This document shows, in pieces, positions 1-13,794 of a DNA stretch of 64,000 nucleotides (positions are counted from its first letter, which is position 1; the number at the start of each line of letters is the position of its first letter). The position numbers were made by a program, and so were the translations under genes. The DNA is from Steroidobacteraceae bacterium (GTDB taxonomy: Bacteria > Pseudomonadota > Gammaproteobacteria > Steroidobacterales > Steroidobacteraceae): NCBI GenBank assembly GCA_017853555.1, contig JAFMJH010000007.1, forward strand, positions 1 to 64,000. The letters run 5' to 3'. Under the pieces are notes generated by a model that worked only from the letters and a program-made list of their open reading frames with translations, was not told where the DNA came from and did not search any database.

Positions 1-1775
1 ATCGCGACGTGATACGACAGCAGCTGCAGCGGGATGGTGTAGATCGCCGGTGCCTGCAGATGGCTCACGTGCTTCGGCATGTGGATGACGGTGACGCCTT
101 CCGAAGGCTCGATGCCCGATTCGGGGTCGGCGAACACGAACAGCTCGCCGCCGCGGGCACGCACTTCCATCAAATTCGACTTCAGTTTTTCGAGCAGGTC
201 GTTGTTCGGCGCGACGGTGATCACCGGCATGTCGGCATCGACCAGCGCGAGCGGGCCGTGCTTGAGTTCGCCCGCCGCATAGGCTTCGGCGTGGATGTAG
301 GAAATTTCTTTGAGCTTGAGTGCCCCTTCCATGGCGATGCAATGCATCGCGCCGCGGCCGAGAAAGAGCGCGTGGTTTTTGTCGGCGAAGCGCAGCGCGA
401 GCTTCTGGATCACGGGGTCGAGCGTCAGCGTCTTTTCCATGAGCCCCGGCAATTCGACCAGGCGTTCGACGAGCGTGCGCTCGCGTTCGGCATCGGCACC
501 GTGGTGCTTGGCGAGCGCGATCACGAGCATCGTCAGCGCGGCGAGCTGGGTGGTGAACGCTTTGGTCGAGGCGACGCCGATCTCGGGGCCGGCCCGCGTG
601 AGCATCACGAGTTCGCTCTCGCGCACCAGCGAGCTCTCGGGCACGTTGCAGATGGCGAGCGACGAGAGATACCCCGCCTGTTTGGCAAGCCGCAGCGCCG
701 CGAGCGTGTCGGCCGTCTCGCCCGATTGCGAGATGGTGACGAACAAGGAATTGCGCGGCACGACGGGGTTGCGATAGCGGTATTCGCTCGCGATCTCGAC
801 GCTGCAGGGAATCTTGCAGATCTGCTCGATGTAATAGCGGGCGACGGAACCGGCGTGGAAACTCGTGCCGCAGGCGACGATGTGCACGTGCTCGGTCTTT
901 TTGAACACGGCCGTGGCCGCGGGGCCGAACGCGGCTTCGAGCAAGCGGCCGTTCGCGACGCGCTCTTGCAGCGTGTCGGCGATGGCGCGCGGCTGCTCGT
1001 GGATTTCCTTGAGCATGAAGTGGCGGTATTGCCCCTTCTCGGCGGCATCGGCCGACAACTCGCTCTCGCGCACGAGGCGCGTGACGAGCTGGCCTTCGCG
1101 ATCGAGCACCTTGATCGAGGTGCGGCGCACTTCGGCGACGTCGCCCTCTTCCAGAAACATGAAGCGACGCGTCACGGGCAGCAGCGCCGCGACATCGGAT
1201 GCGACGAAGTTTTCTTCGACGCCGAGGCCGATGACGACGGGGCAACCTTCGCGCGCGAGAATCACGCGATCGCGATCGGACTCGCTCACCACGGCGAGCG
1301 CATAGGCGCCTTCGAGTTCGGCGACGGTGGCGCGCACGGCCTTGAACAGATCACCCTGCGTCTGCTGATGCATATGGATGCGATGCGCGATCACTTCGGT
1401 GTCGGTTTCGGAGGTGAACAGGTAGCCCGCGCGTTGCAATTCGGCTCGCAGTTCTTCGTGGTTTTCGATGATGCCGTTGTGGACGATGGCGAGTCCGTCG
1501 GACGAGATGTGCGGATGCGCGTTGCGTTCGGACGGCACGCCGTGCGTCGCCCAGCGCGTATGCGCGATGCCGATGCTTCCTTGCGCCGGTGAAGCATCGA
1601 GCGCATCTTGCAGCGCTTGCACCTTGCCGACGGTGCGACGCCGTTGCAGATGTCCGGACGCATCGAGCACGGCGACGCCGGCCGAGTCGTAACCGCGGTA
1701 TTCGAGCCGGCGCAGCCCTTCCATGAGGATGGGTACGATGTTCCGCTCGGCGACGGCTCCGACGATGCCACACAT
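1..1775 (-). CDS. glmS: Glutamine-fructose-6-phosphate aminotransferase (isomerising), C-terminus cut by the window edge
   Basis: Converts fructose-6-phosphate and glutamine to glucosamine-6-phosphate, the first step towards UDP-GlcNAc for peptidoglycan and lipid A. The protein begins [12 protein letters not shown], so Cys2, the N-terminal nucleophile of the glutaminase domain, is exposed after Met removal. The glutaminase half is followed by two SIS sugar-isomerase domains, including the conserved stretch [20 protein letters not shown]. 591 codons are visible and E. coli GlmS has 609 residues, so only about 18 C-terminal residues are missing. It starts 24 bases after the glmU stop, so the two UDP-GlcNAc pathway genes are probably co-transcribed. 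No glmS ribozyme is possible in so short a leader. The reading frame is open to the left edge. Confidence 0.96.
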   Translation of the reverse strand, partial: MCGIVGAVAERNIVPILMEGLRRLEYRGYDSAGVAVLDASGHLQRRRTVGKVQALQDALDASPAQGSIGIAHTRWATHGVPSERNAHPHISSDGLAIVHNGIIENHEELRAELQRAGYLFTSETDTEVIAHRIHMHQQTQGDLFKAVRATVAELEGAYALAVVSESDRDRVILAREGCPVVIGLGVEENFVASDVAALLPVTRRFMFLEEGDVAEVRRTSIKVLDREGQLVTRLVRESELSADAAEKGQYRHFMLKEIHEQPRAIADTLQERVANGRLLEAAFGPAATAVFKKTEHVHIVACGTSFHAGSVARYYIEQICKIPCSVEIASEYRYRNPVVPRNSLFVTISQSGETADTLAALRLAKQAGYLSSLAICNVPESSLVRESELVMLTRAGPEIGVASTKAFTTQLAALTMLVIALAKHHGADAERERTLVERLVELPGLMEKTLTLDPVIQKLALRFADKNHALFLGRGAMHCIAMEGALKLKEISYIHAEAYAAGELKHGPLALVDADMPVITVAPNNDLLEKLKSNLMEVRARGGELFVFADPESGIEPSEGVTVIHMPKHVSHLQAPAIYTIPLQLLSYHVA

Positions 1776-1799
1776 GCTGCGTTGTCCTGCTGGGGAAAG

Positions 1800-3200
1800 T
1801 TACTTTTTAGGGGTTTTCGTGGGCCGTTTCCAGCCGTCGATCGCGACCTGCCGACCGCGAGCGACCGCGAGCGCACCCGGCGCGACGTCTTTGGTGATGG
1901 TGGAGCCTGCGCCCACGGTCGCGCCGGCGCCGATCGTCACGGGTGCGACCAGCACGGAGTTCGAACCGGTGTGCGCGTCGGCGCCGATGTCGGTGTGATG
2001 TTTGTTGGCACCGTCGTAGTTGGCGACGATGGTGCCGGCGCCGATGTTCGCGCGCGCACCGACCGATGCATCACCGACGTAGGCGAGGTGATTGGCTTTG
2101 GCGCCCTCGCCCATCACCGAATTTTTGATCTCGACGAAATTGCCGATATGCACCTCGGCGGCGAGCTTCGCGCCCGGACGCAAACGCGCGAACGGACCGA
2201 CGATCGCGCCGGCACCGACCGACGACTCTTCGAGGACGCTATGGGCGTTGATGCGGGCGTCAGCGGCGATGGTGCAGTCGCGGATGATGCAATGCGGCCC
2301 GATGCGGACCCGGTCGCCGAGCGTCACGCGACCTTCGAAAATGACGTTCACGTCGATCTCGACGTCGCGACCGACGAGCAGTTCACCACGGACGTCGAGC
2401 CGTGCGGGGTCGACGAGCGTGACGCCGGCGAGCATGAGCTCGCGCGCGCGCAAGCGACGATGTTCGGCTTCGACTTCGGCCAGCTGCAGTTTGTCGTTGA
2501 TACCGAGAACCTCGGCCACGGTGGGTGCGACGAGCGGCGCCACGCGCACGCCGTCGGCGACCGCCATGGCGATGATGTCGGTGAGATAGTACTCCCCTTG
2601 CGCATTGGCGTTGCGCAAGCGACCGAGCCAGCGACGCAAGTGCCGCACGGGCACGGCCATCACGCCGGTGTTGCCCTCGCGGATGGCACGTTCGGCGTCG
2701 GTGGCATCTTTTTGCTCGACGATGGCCTGCACGCGACCTTGCGGATCGCGCAGGATGCGGCCGTAGCCGGTCGGATCGTCGAGCATCACGGTGAGCAGCC
2801 CCATGGCCTCGCCCTGCGCAGGGTCGCTCGCGCTCGCGATCAGCTGCCGCAAGGTCTCCGCGCGGACGAGCGGCACGTCGCCGTACAACACGAGCGCGAG
2901 TTCGTCGTCTGCCAACGCCGGCAACGCTTGTTGTACGGCGTGGCCGGTGCCCAACTGTTCGGCCTGCAAAGCCCAGGACGTCACGGGTGCGGCGGCGGCC
3001 AACGTTTCGGCGAGCGTGGCGCGCACGCGTTCGCCGCCGTGGCCGTAGACCACGTGCATCGACGTCGGTGCAAGCGTGCGAGCGGTGTCGATGACGTGCG
3101 CGAGCAGCGGCTTGCCGGCGAGCGGTTGCAATACTTTGGGCAAGTCGGATTTCATCCGTTTGCCCTGGCCGGCGGCCAGAATGACGATCGAGAGCTTCAA
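1800..3200 (-). CDS. glmU: Bifunctional UDP-N-acetylglucosamine pyrophosphorylase / glucosamine-1-phosphate N-acetyltransferase
   Basis: Makes UDP-GlcNAc in two steps: the C-terminal left-handed beta-helix acetylates glucosamine-1-phosphate and the N-terminal Rossmann-like domain transfers UMP. The nucleotidyltransferase motif [17 protein letters not shown] lies at residues 8-24. The hexapeptide-repeat helix occupies roughly residues 250-450. The length of 466 aa is normal for the family (456 in E. coli). The start codon is TTG at 3198-3200; it is chosen because GGGAGG lies 6 bases upstream and the protein opens correctly as (M)[12 protein letters not shown]. It follows atpC by 28 bases and precedes glmS, so ATP synthase and cell-wall precursor genes may share a transcript. 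Confidence 0.96.
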   Translation of the reverse strand: MKLSIVILAAGQGKRMKSDLPKVLQPLAGKPLLAHVIDTARTLAPTSMHVVYGHGGERVRATLAETLAAAAPVTSWALQAEQLGTGHAVQQALPALADDELALVLYGDVPLVRAETLRQLIASASDPAQGEAMGLLTVMLDDPTGYGRILRDPQGRVQAIVEQKDATDAERAIREGNTGVMAVPVRHLRRWLGRLRNANAQGEYYLTDIIAMAVADGVRVAPLVAPTVAEVLGINDKLQLAEVEAEHRRLRARELMLAGVTLVDPARLDVRGELLVGRDVEIDVNVIFEGRVTLGDRVRIGPHCIIRDCTIAADARINAHSVLEESSVGAGAIVGPFARLRPGAKLAAEVHIGNFVEIKNSVMGEGAKANHLAYVGDASVGARANIGAGTIVANYDGANKHHTDIGADAHTGSNSVLVAPVTIGAGATVGAGSTITKDVAPGALAVARGRQVAIDGWKRPTKTPKK

Positions 3201-3228
3201 AGGGAACCTCCCGAAGATCGAGCGGTGA

Positions 3229-3654
3229 TCAGCCGCGGATCTTGCGCAGCTTTTGCAGCAGCTTCAGTTGTGCGGCCGCGCGCGCGAGTTCGGCGAGCGC
3301 TTCGGCCTGTTCGAGTTTGTCGATCTTGCCGGCGAGGATTTCTTCGGCACGCTGCTTGGCCGCGAGTGCCGCCGCTTCGTCGACGTCTTTGGCGCGCAGT
3401 GCCGTGTCGGCGAGCACCGTGACGCGCTTCGGCTGCACTTCGAGCGCACCACCACCCACGTAGAAAAACTGTTCGTCGCCTTCGGGGGTTTGCACCCGCA
3501 CTTCGCCGGCCTTGATCATGGTGAGCAACGGGGCGTGACGCGGCGCGATGCCGAGTTCACCCTGCGCGGCGGGCACGAACACCATCTTCGCGGGGCCGGA
3601 GAAAATTTCTCCTTCCGCGCTGACGATGTCGCAATGGATGGTGCTTTCGGCCAT
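3229..3654 (-). CDS. atpC: F1Fo ATP synthase epsilon subunit
   Basis: Central-stalk subunit of F1 that binds gamma and can inhibit ATP hydrolysis. The 141-residue protein has the N-terminal beta-sandwich ([15 protein letters not shown], then [14 protein letters not shown]) followed by the C-terminal helical hairpin with an Ala/Glu-rich coiled segment (residues 88-135), as in the family (139 aa in E. coli). ATG at 3652-3654 lies three bases after the atpD stop. It is the last gene of the atp operon; glmU follows by 28 bases without a visible terminator. Confidence 0.96.
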   Translation of the reverse strand: MAESTIHCDIVSAEGEIFSGPAKMVFVPAAQGELGIAPRHAPLLTMIKAGEVRVQTPEGDEQFFYVGGGALEVQPKRVTVLADTALRAKDVDEAAALAAKQRAEEILAGKIDKLEQAEALAELARAAAQLKLLQKLRKIRG

Positions 3655-3657
3655 GGA

Positions 3658-5115
<1,458 letters not shown>

Positions 5116-5976
5116 TCAGACTGCGGCTGCGCCGCCGACGATTTCCGCCAATTCTTTGGTGATCGCCGCCTGCCGCGCCTTGTTGTAGACGAGTTGCAGA
5201 TCGCCGATCAGTTTGCCTGCGTTATCCGAAGCCGCCTTCATGGCGACCATGCGCGCCGCCATTTCGCAAGCGACGCTTTCGACCACGCCGCGATACACCT
5301 GCGATTCGATGTAGCGCAGCAGCACGCCGTCGAGGATGTCGATGGCGCTCGGTTCGTAGATGTAGTCCCAGTGATCCTGCAGCTCGTCGCCGTCGAGCGT
5401 CTCGACCGGCAGCAACTGCGTGACCGTCGGCTTTTGCGTCATCGTGTTCACGAACTGCGCGTTGACGATGAACAGCCGATCGAGCTTGCCTTCGCGATAC
5501 GCGTCGAGCATCACCTTCACGGCGCCGACGAGATCTTTGGCGTGCGGACGATCGCCCAAACCCGAAGTGCTCGCGAGAATCGGCGCGCCGAGTCTGCGGA
5601 AGAAGGCGTTGGCCTTGCTGCCGAGCAGACAGAGATTGACGGTCGCGCCCTTGCCCTGCCATTCACGCATCACGCCGAGCGTGTTCTTGAAGACGTTGGT
5701 GTTGAGCGCGCCGCACAAGCCGCGATCGGTCGACACGACGATGATGCCGACGTTCTGCACGGCGCGTTCGACGAGGAACGGGTGCTTGTAGTCGGGGTTC
5801 GCCTTGTTCAGATGGCCGATGACCGTGCGGATCTTGTCGGCATAGGGCCGCGCAAGACGCATGCGATCCTGGGCGCGGCGCATCTTGCTCGCCGCGACCA
5901 TCTCCATGGCCTTGGTGATCTTCTGAGTGCTTTTGACACTCGCGATCTTGGTGCGGATTTCCTTTGTGCCGGGCAT
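5116..5976 (-). CDS. atpG: F1Fo ATP synthase gamma subunit
   Basis: Rotor shaft of F1 that couples rotation of the c-ring to catalysis. The protein opens [20 protein letters not shown], and the C-terminal helix carries the conserved [16 protein letters not shown]. The length is 286 aa (287 in E. coli). The frame stays open upstream to 6069, but those 31 extra codons overlap atpA, look arginine-rich and random, and are not part of the family, so the ATG at 5974-5976 is chosen. That leaves a 13-base gap after the atpA stop. Confidence 0.97.
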   Translation of the reverse strand: MPGTKEIRTKIASVKSTQKITKAMEMVAASKMRRAQDRMRLARPYADKIRTVIGHLNKANPDYKHPFLVERAVQNVGIIVVSTDRGLCGALNTNVFKNTLGVMREWQGKGATVNLCLLGSKANAFFRRLGAPILASTSGLGDRPHAKDLVGAVKVMLDAYREGKLDRLFIVNAQFVNTMTQKPTVTQLLPVETLDGDELQDHWDYIYEPSAIDILDGVLLRYIESQVYRGVVESVACEMAARMVAMKAASDNAGKLIGDLQLVYNKARQAAITKELAEIVGGAAAV

Positions 5977-5989
5977 GGTGACTCGCGGA

Positions 5990-7528
<1,539 letters not shown>

Positions 7529-7563
7529 GGATTAAGACCTCTGAAAAACCTGCGTCGACCGGC

Positions 7564-8103
7564 TTACGCGCCGGCCATGGTGTTACCGAGTCGTTCGATA
7601 CGCCCGCGCAGCGAGCCGTCGACGACGAAATCTCCGGCGCGCACGATCGCACCACCGATCAACGAAGCATCGACCTCGGCGTGCAAGCGGACGGTGCGAC
7701 GCAGACGACGCGTCAGCGCCTGCGTCAGCTTCTCGCTTTGCGCCGCATCGAGCGGCAACGCCGAGGTGACCGTCACTTCGACCGTGTTCTCGACTTCGGC
7801 ACGCAACACGGCGTACTGCGTCGCGATCTCCGGCAGCACCGCGAGCCGATTGTTGTCGGCGAGCAGTTGCATGAAGTTGCGCGCGCGCTCGTTGCCGGCC
7901 GCACCGGCCAGATCGAGCACGAAGTCGACGAGCTGCGCACGCTTGACGTGCGGATTGCCGACCAGCGGCGCGACCCGCTCGTCCGCGATCACCACGCTCG
8001 CCTTGGCGAGCAGATCGCCCCAGGCTGCGAGCTGCTGCGCCGCGACGGCATGCTCGAAAGCAGCGCGCGCGTACGGACGGGCGATGGTTGCGGCGTCAGC
8101 CAC
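7564..8103 (-). CDS. atpH: F1Fo ATP synthase delta subunit
   Basis: Peripheral-stalk subunit joining the top of F1 to subunit b. The 179-residue protein opens with the typical ATIARPYARAAFEHA and ends with the family's C-terminal segment DASLIGGAIVRAGDFVVDGS. The start is GTG at 8101-8103, and it overlaps the end of atpF by eight bases, so translation is probably coupled. No other start would keep the conserved N-terminus. Confidence 0.95.
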   Translation of the reverse strand: MADAATIARPYARAAFEHAVAAQQLAAWGDLLAKASVVIADERVAPLVGNPHVKRAQLVDFVLDLAGAAGNERARNFMQLLADNNRLAVLPEIATQYAVLRAEVENTVEVTVTSALPLDAAQSEKLTQALTRRLRRTVRLHAEVDASLIGGAIVRAGDFVVDGSLRGRIERLGNTMAGA

Positions 8104-8575
8104 GGGCGATCTCGTCGGCGAGCTTGTCGAGCAACTGGGCGTGCGTCTTCGCGTCGACTTCGCGCTCGAGCAAGCGCGCAGCGCCGGTCACGACGAGCGT
8201 GCCGAATTCCTTGCGCAGCTGGTCGCGCGCACGATTCGTCTCGCTCGACGCTTCCTCGCGGGCGGCCGAGACGATGCGCGCACTTTCGGTCTGCGCGATC
8301 TGCTTGGCAGCCTCGACGGCTTCGTTGGAACGGCGTGCCGCCTGGTCCTCGATCTGCTTCGCACGCTCGCGCGCTTCGCGAACGATCGCGTCGGCGCGGG
8401 TCGTGGCTTCGGCGAGATCTTTCTGGCCTTTCTCGGCGGCTGCGAGGCCGTCGGCGATCTTGCGGTTGCGGGCATCGATTTCCGCCGCCATGGCTGGCGT
8501 GACGTACTTGGCGATGACCCACAGCAGGATCAGAAAGACGATGATCTGGCCGATGAATGTGGCGTTGATCGTCAT
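8096..8575 (-). CDS. atpF: F1Fo ATP synthase b subunit
   Basis: Peripheral-stalk subunit with a single N-terminal membrane helix (residues 6-24, ATFIGQIIVFLILLWVIAKY) followed by a long charged coiled coil rich in Ala, Glu and Arg. The length of 159 aa is normal (156 in E. coli). There is one b gene and no b-prime copy, as expected outside phototrophs. ATG at 8573-8575 is preceded by the atpE gene with a 47-base gap. Confidence 0.96.
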   Translation of the reverse strand: MTINATFIGQIIVFLILLWVIAKYVTPAMAAEIDARNRKIADGLAAAEKGQKDLAEATTRADAIVREARERAKQIEDQAARRSNEAVEAAKQIAQTESARIVSAAREEASSETNRARDQLRKEFGTLVVTGAARLLEREVDAKTHAQLLDKLADEIARG

Positions 8576-8622
8576 GACCTGTCTCTCCCTTCAGGGAGTC
8601 CGTGCGTTACGTTCGTGATCAC

Positions 8623-9798
<1,176 letters not shown>

Positions 9799-10200
9799 TC
9801 AGCGCGGCAGCGAGCGGGGCGGTTGTCGCGGCGCACTCAGCACCGGCACTGCCCAGAACACCACCATGGTCGTGATGTAGCCGGCCATCAATGCCAACCA
9901 CACCAACTCTTCGCGCTGCGCCACGGCGATGAACATCGCCACGGTCAGCAGCACCTTCACGAACTGGCCGACGAGCAGCCGGTTCAGCGCGACCCCGGCC
10001 GTCCGTGCGGGTCGCAACGCGGCGATGGTCATGTACAGGTTCGCCACCCAACCGATCGCGCCGCCGATCAAAGCGTCGCCACCGGCAGGCAAACCCGCCA
10101 CCACCGCCAGCAGCCCCGCCAGCGCCAACACGACCACCGCCTGCCAGAGCAGGATCCGACCGGCGAGCCGACGTGTCTGCGGATCGCTGGAGGAGGTCAT
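9799..10200 (-). CDS. atpI: ATP synthase assembly protein I
   Basis: Small membrane protein with four predicted helices (133 aa), first gene of the atp operon. In other bacteria AtpI helps c-ring assembly or membrane insertion and is not part of the finished enzyme. The sequence is weakly conserved, as is usual for the family, so the call rests on position, length and the hydrophobic pattern with the Gly-rich segment ALIGGAIGWVANLYMTI. ATG is at 10198-10200. The tail is short and arginine/proline-rich. Confidence 0.88.
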   Translation of the reverse strand: MTSSSDPQTRRLAGRILLWQAVVVLALAGLLAVVAGLPAGGDALIGGAIGWVANLYMTIAALRPARTAGVALNRLLVGQFVKVLLTVAMFIAVAQREELVWLALMAGYITTMVVFWAVPVLSAPRQPPRSLPR

Positions 10201-10272
10201 GGGCCAGAATTCCCGTGGGCCACAAACGTGAAACCGACCCCGCTTTACATGGGCCGGCCGAGAAGGCGCGCG

Positions 10273-10301
10273 ATTATAGGGTTTGCCCCGAGGGGCATCA
10301 A
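10273..10301 (-). promoter_or_regulatory. Sigma-70 promoter of the atp operon, overlapping the parB stop codon
   Basis: Read on the minus strand: a -35 box TTGATG (10301-10296), a 17-base spacer and a perfect -10 box TATAAT (10278-10273). The TGA of parB lies inside the -35 box. Transcription would start near 10266, about 66 bases before atpI. The spacer contains GCCCC-TC-GGGGC, a short hairpin that could also slow transcription coming from parB. Sequence match only; no expression data. Confidence 0.75.
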
Positions 10302-11248
10302 TGGATGTGCGCGAGAATACCGTCGAGTTCGTCGAGCGAGTTGTAGGCGACGACGAGCTTGCCCTTGCCGCTCTGCCCCGAGTGCTCGATCACGACCTTC
10401 GCACCCAGAGTGTCGGCCAGGCGCGTCTCGAGTTCACGGACGTTCGGGTCCTTGCCCGAGCCACGCTCGAAACCTGCGCCACCCTCGTCCTGTTTCGGCG
10501 GATTGATCAGCCGGCGAACCAATGCCTCGGTTTCACGGACCGATAAGCTCTTTTTCGCAACCAATTGGGCGACTTCGAATTGCTGACGCTTTTGGGTGAG
10601 CCCGAGTAAGGCGCGCGCGTGACCCATCTCGAGTTCGCGGCGATCGACCAGTTCGGCGACCTCCGGGGCAAGCTCAAGCAGACGCAGCAGGTTGCTGACC
10701 GAGGCGCGCGAGCGACCGACGGCTTCGGCGGCCTGCTGATGCGTGACGCCGAATTCCTGGATGAGGCGCTGCAGGGCACGCGCCTCTTCGAGCGGGTTCA
10801 GGTTCTCGCGCTGGATGTTCTCGATGAGCGCCATCGCGATGGCCGACTCGTCCGGCACGCGCCGCACGATCGCCGAGATCTCGGTGAGGCCCGCCATCTG
10901 CGCGGCGCGCCAACGGCGCTCGCCCGCAATGATTTCGTAGCGGCTCGCCGCCCCGGGCGCCGCACCCGGCATCTCGATCGGCCGCACCACGATCGGCTGC
11001 ACGACACCCTGCGAACGGATCGAGTTGGCGAGGTCCTCGAGCGACTCGGGACGCATGTCGACGCGCGGCTGATAACGACCGCGTTGCAAAAGGTCGAGCG
11101 GCAACTTGGCCAGTTCGTCGCCCGGCAACCCGGCGGGCGCAGGGGGCGTCGACGCGCCCGGCGCGACGGCCGTCGTCTGACGGTTGGCGGCCATCTGGCC
11201 GAGCAACGCGTCCAGGCCGCGTCCCAAGCTGGGCTTCTTTTGCATCAT
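10298..11248 (-). CDS. parB: Chromosome-partitioning protein ParB (parS-binding CTPase)
   Basis: Binds parS near the origin, spreads as a CTP-dependent clamp and recruits ParA and SMC. The protein opens with the conserved KKPSLGRGLDALLGQ. It carries the CTP-binding box GERRWRAAQMAG and the segment EARALQRLIQEFGVTHQQAA leading into the helix-turn-helix AEAVGRSRASVSNLLRLL. A C-terminal dimerisation domain follows a basic/Gly linker. It is 316 aa long. The first ATG (11246-11248) is used; a second ATG follows directly. Two candidate target sites are present in recF, about 52 kb to the right. Confidence 0.97.
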   Translation of the reverse strand: MMQKKPSLGRGLDALLGQMAANRQTTAVAPGASTPPAPAGLPGDELAKLPLDLLQRGRYQPRVDMRPESLEDLANSIRSQGVVQPIVVRPIEMPGAAPGAASRYEIIAGERRWRAAQMAGLTEISAIVRRVPDESAIAMALIENIQRENLNPLEEARALQRLIQEFGVTHQQAAEAVGRSRASVSNLLRLLELAPEVAELVDRRELEMGHARALLGLTQKRQQFEVAQLVAKKSLSVRETEALVRRLINPPKQDEGGAGFERGSGKDPNVRELETRLADTLGAKVVIEHSGQSGKGKLVVAYNSLDELDGILAHIH

Positions 11249-11255
11249 GGCCGCG

Positions 11256-11283
11256 ATGATAGCGGACTCGGCTCGCGCGTCAC
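11256..11283 (-). promoter_or_regulatory. Possible parB promoter with -10 box seven bases from the ATG
   Basis: On the minus strand GTGACG (11283-11278), a 16-base spacer and TATCAT (11261-11256) precede the parB ATG by seven bases (CGCGGCC). The parA stop codon lies in the -35 box. A start at the usual distance would give a leaderless or almost leaderless parB mRNA. The -35 match is only 4 of 6, so this is a candidate. Confidence 0.42.
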
Positions 11284-12074
11284 GCGCTGCGGGCGGCGGG
11301 GGCGCGTTCCTCGTTGCGGCGGATCATCTCGCCGGCGAGCGCCAGGTAGGCGATCGCGCCGCGGGAGTCCTTGTCGTGCAGCAGGGCGGGTTTGCCGAAG
11401 GAGGGAGCCTCGGCGAGCCGCACGTTGCGCGGCACGATGGTGTTGAACACCTGGTCGCCGAAGTGGGTCAGCAACTGGCTGCTGACTTCGTTGGCGAGGT
11501 TATTGCGCGGATCGAACATGGTGCGCAGCACGCCCTCGATTTCGAGGTCGGGGTTCACGGCGGCGCGGATTTGTTCGATCGTGCCGAGCAGGGCGGTCAA
11601 GCCCTCGAGCGCGTAGTACTCGCACTGCATTGGCACGAGCACGCTGTCGGCGGCCACCAGCGCATTCACCGTGAGCATGTTGAGCGCGGGCGGGCAGTCG
11701 ATGAGTACGAAGTCATACTCGTCACGCACCGCCTTCAAGGCGTTGCGCAATTTCAGTTCGCGGCCGACCGGCAAGCCGAGCAACTGCACTTCGGCGGCCG
11801 TGAGGTCCTGATTGGAGGGGATGAGCGAGATCACCGGTGATTCGAGCGCAAGGATCGCCTCGCGCGCACTGCAATCGCCCACCAGCACGTCGCCGGCGCC
11901 GCGCACGATGTCGTTCTTTTCGACCCCGACGCCCATGGTGGCGTTGCCCTGCGGATCGAGATCGACCAGCAATACGCGTCGGCGCGTCGCGGCGAGCGAA
12001 GCGGCCAGATTGACGGCAGTGGTGGTTTTACCGACGCCACCTTTCTGGTTGGCGACGGCGATGACGCGACTCAT
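11280..12074 (-). CDS. parA: Chromosome-partitioning ATPase ParA (Soj family)
   Basis: Walker-type ATPase that forms a nucleoid-bound gradient and pulls ParB-parS complexes. The deviant Walker A motif KGGVGKTTT lies at residues 10-18 and Walker B is the VLIDCPPAL segment. At 264 aa it is the short chromosomal ParA type without an N-terminal DNA-binding extension. The frame is open upstream to 12260, but that part overlaps rsmG in another frame and is arginine-rich, so ATG 12072-12074 is chosen. This ATG overlaps the rsmG stop codon (ATGA). Confidence 0.97.
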   Translation of the reverse strand: MSRVIAVANQKGGVGKTTTAVNLAASLAATRRRVLLVDLDPQGNATMGVGVEKNDIVRGAGDVLVGDCSAREAILALESPVISLIPSNQDLTAAEVQLLGLPVGRELKLRNALKAVRDEYDFVLIDCPPALNMLTVNALVAADSVLVPMQCEYYALEGLTALLGTIEQIRAAVNPDLEIEGVLRTMFDPRNNLANEVSSQLLTHFGDQVFNTIVPRNVRLAEAPSFGKPALLHDKDSRGAIAYLALAGEMIRRNEERAPAARSA

Positions 12075-12742
12075 GGATGCGAGTCTAGCGTAGGCGCGGG
12101 TGCGGGCGTGCGCTGCAATACGAGTAGGTGACGCTCCTCGGCGAGCCCCGGCACGTGCAAAGCGACGTCGGCTTCGATCTGCCAGCCTTCGGGCACCGCC
12201 GTACGCGCGGTCTCGCTGCGACGTCCTTTCATCGCGAGCACGCGCGTCGCCGGACCGCACAGGCTCGCGATGCGCTCGAGCATCAAAGGCAGCGGCGCGA
12301 ACGCGCGCGCCATCACCGTGTCGTACGGCAGCTGCGCACGATGTGCTTCGGCACGCGCGTGCACGGTGCGCACGTTGGCGAGTCCCAAGGTCCGCGCGGC
12401 ATGCGCGACGAAACGGACCTTCTTGCCGTTCGAGTCGAGCAAGGTGAATTCACGTTCGGGCGCAAGAATCGCCAACGGCAGACCCGGGAAACCGGCCCCG
12501 GTACCGACATCGAGAATGCGCGCACCGCGCAGCCACGGGGCGATCGACCAGCTGTCGAGCACGTGATGCGTGAGCATCGCGTCGCGCGCGTCGATCGACG
12601 TGAGGTTGTAGGCGCGATTCCAATGTTGCAGTTCGTCGAGCAGACGCTGCGTCTGCGCAAGCGCCGCCGGCGTGAGCGCGATTTCGAGCGCGGCCGCGCC
12701 CCGTTCGAGCACGCGAGCCTCCGCGGCGGACGCCGTGCTCAT
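12071..12742 (-). CDS. rsmG: 16S rRNA (guanine-527-N7)-methyltransferase
   Basis: Methylates G527 of 16S rRNA with S-adenosylmethionine; also known as GidB. The SAM-binding motif is [20 protein letters not shown], followed by [13 protein letters not shown] and a [10 protein letters not shown] segment, all diagnostic for the family. From ATG 12740-12742 it is 223 aa (207 in E. coli). The frame opens 30 codons earlier, but those overlap the preceding gene and are not family-like. In many gammaproteobacteria mnmG stands directly upstream; here an AcuI-family reductase does. Confidence 0.95.
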   Translation of the reverse strand: MSTASAAEARVLERGAAALEIALTPAALAQTQRLLDELQHWNRAYNLTSIDARDAMLTHHVLDSWSIAPWLRGARILDVGTGAGFPGLPLAILAPEREFTLLDSNGKKVRFVAHAARTLGLANVRTVHARAEAHRAQLPYDTVMARAFAPLPLMLERIASLCGPATRVLAMKGRRSETARTAVPEGWQIEADVALHVPGLAEERHLLVLQRTPAPAPTLDSHP

Positions 12743-12755
12743 CGCGATCGCCCGC

Positions 12756-13751
12756 TCAGCGACCGATGCGCACGACCGTGCGACCGACCACCGTACCTTC
12801 GAGATAGGCCGCGAAGGCCTGCGGCAGCGCATCGAACTCGATGGTGTGCGCGGCGATGCGGTCGAGATGTCGCGGCTTGAGATCCGTGGCGATGCGATTC
12901 CAGACCACGAGTCGCGTGTCGCGCAGCGTCGCCGATGAATTGATGCCGAGCAGATTCACGCCGCGCAGAATGAACGGCATCACGGTGGTGTGCAGCTCGG
13001 CGCTGCCGGCGAGTCCGATGCTCGCGATGTTGCCCCAGGTGTCGACGGTGCGCGTGAGCCAGGTGAGCATGTCGCCGCCGACGTTGTCGATCGCGCCGCC
13101 GAAACGCGCCGCTTCGAGCGGCCGCTTGCCGTAGTCGATGTCCTTGCGCAGCAGCACCTGCGTCGCACCCAAAGATTTCAGATAGTCGATCGAGTCGGGC
13201 TTGCCGGTGACCGCGACGACTTCGTAGCCGCGGGTGGCGAGCATGTCGATCGCGATGCTGCCGACGCCACCGGTCGCGCCGGTGACGACGACCGGCCCTT
13301 TGGACGGGTTTTGACCGTTGTGTTCCATGCGATGGATCGCGAGCGCCGCCGTGAAGCCGGCAGTGCCGAGCGCCATCGCCTTGAAGGTGCCGAGACCCTC
13401 GGGCATCGGAATCACCCACTCGCCGTTCAGGCGCGCGAATTCCGCATAGCCGCCGTCATGCACTTCGGAGAGACCGCAACCGGTGACGAGCACGTGATCG
13501 CCTTTGCGACAACGCGCATCGGCCGACGACTCGACGATGCCGGCGAGATCGATGCCGCCTACCAGCGGATATTTGCGCAGGATCTTGCCCGCACCGGTCG
13601 CGGCGAGCGCGTCTTTGTAGTTGATGTCGGAGTACATCACCCGCACCACGACATCACCCGGCGCGAGATCGTCGAGCGTCAGTTGCTCGAACTTCGCGAC
13701 GATGCGTTTGTCGATTTCGTGGATGCGAAAAGCTTTGAAAGTGTCGGTCAT
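12756..13751 (-). CDS. acuI: AcuI/YhdH-family NADPH-dependent reductase (acrylyl-CoA reductase type)
   Basis: Medium-chain dehydrogenase/reductase without the catalytic zinc. It has the N-terminal segment YSDINYKDALAATGAG, GGIDLAGIV, and the Rossmann motif VVVTGATGGVGSIAIDML around residues 155-170. The length of 331 aa equals the AcuI/YhdH family (324-330 aa). Characterised members reduce acryloyl-CoA to propionyl-CoA with NADPH and protect cells from acrylate. It lies 43 bases after a metallo-beta-lactamase-fold gene and 13 bases before rsmG. The family call is firm; the in vivo substrate is inferred. Confidence 0.86.
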   Translation of the reverse strand: MTDTFKAFRIHEIDKRIVAKFEQLTLDDLAPGDVVVRVMYSDINYKDALAATGAGKILRKYPLVGGIDLAGIVESSADARCRKGDHVLVTGCGLSEVHDGGYAEFARLNGEWVIPMPEGLGTFKAMALGTAGFTAALAIHRMEHNGQNPSKGPVVVTGATGGVGSIAIDMLATRGYEVVAVTGKPDSIDYLKSLGATQVLLRKDIDYGKRPLEAARFGGAIDNVGGDMLTWLTRTVDTWGNIASIGLAGSAELHTTVMPFILRGVNLLGINSSATLRDTRLVVWNRIATDLKPRHLDRIAAHTIEFDALPQAFAAYLEGTVVGRTVVRIGR

Positions 13752-13794
13752 GGTCGCGACTCCGCGTGCGGCGCTGGCGAAAAGAGGGCGCAGT

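Noticed and set aside
1776-1799. glmS ribozyme/riboswitch
   Set aside because: Only 24 bases separate glmU and glmS, too short for the roughly 150-base ribozyme, which also belongs mainly to Gram-positives.
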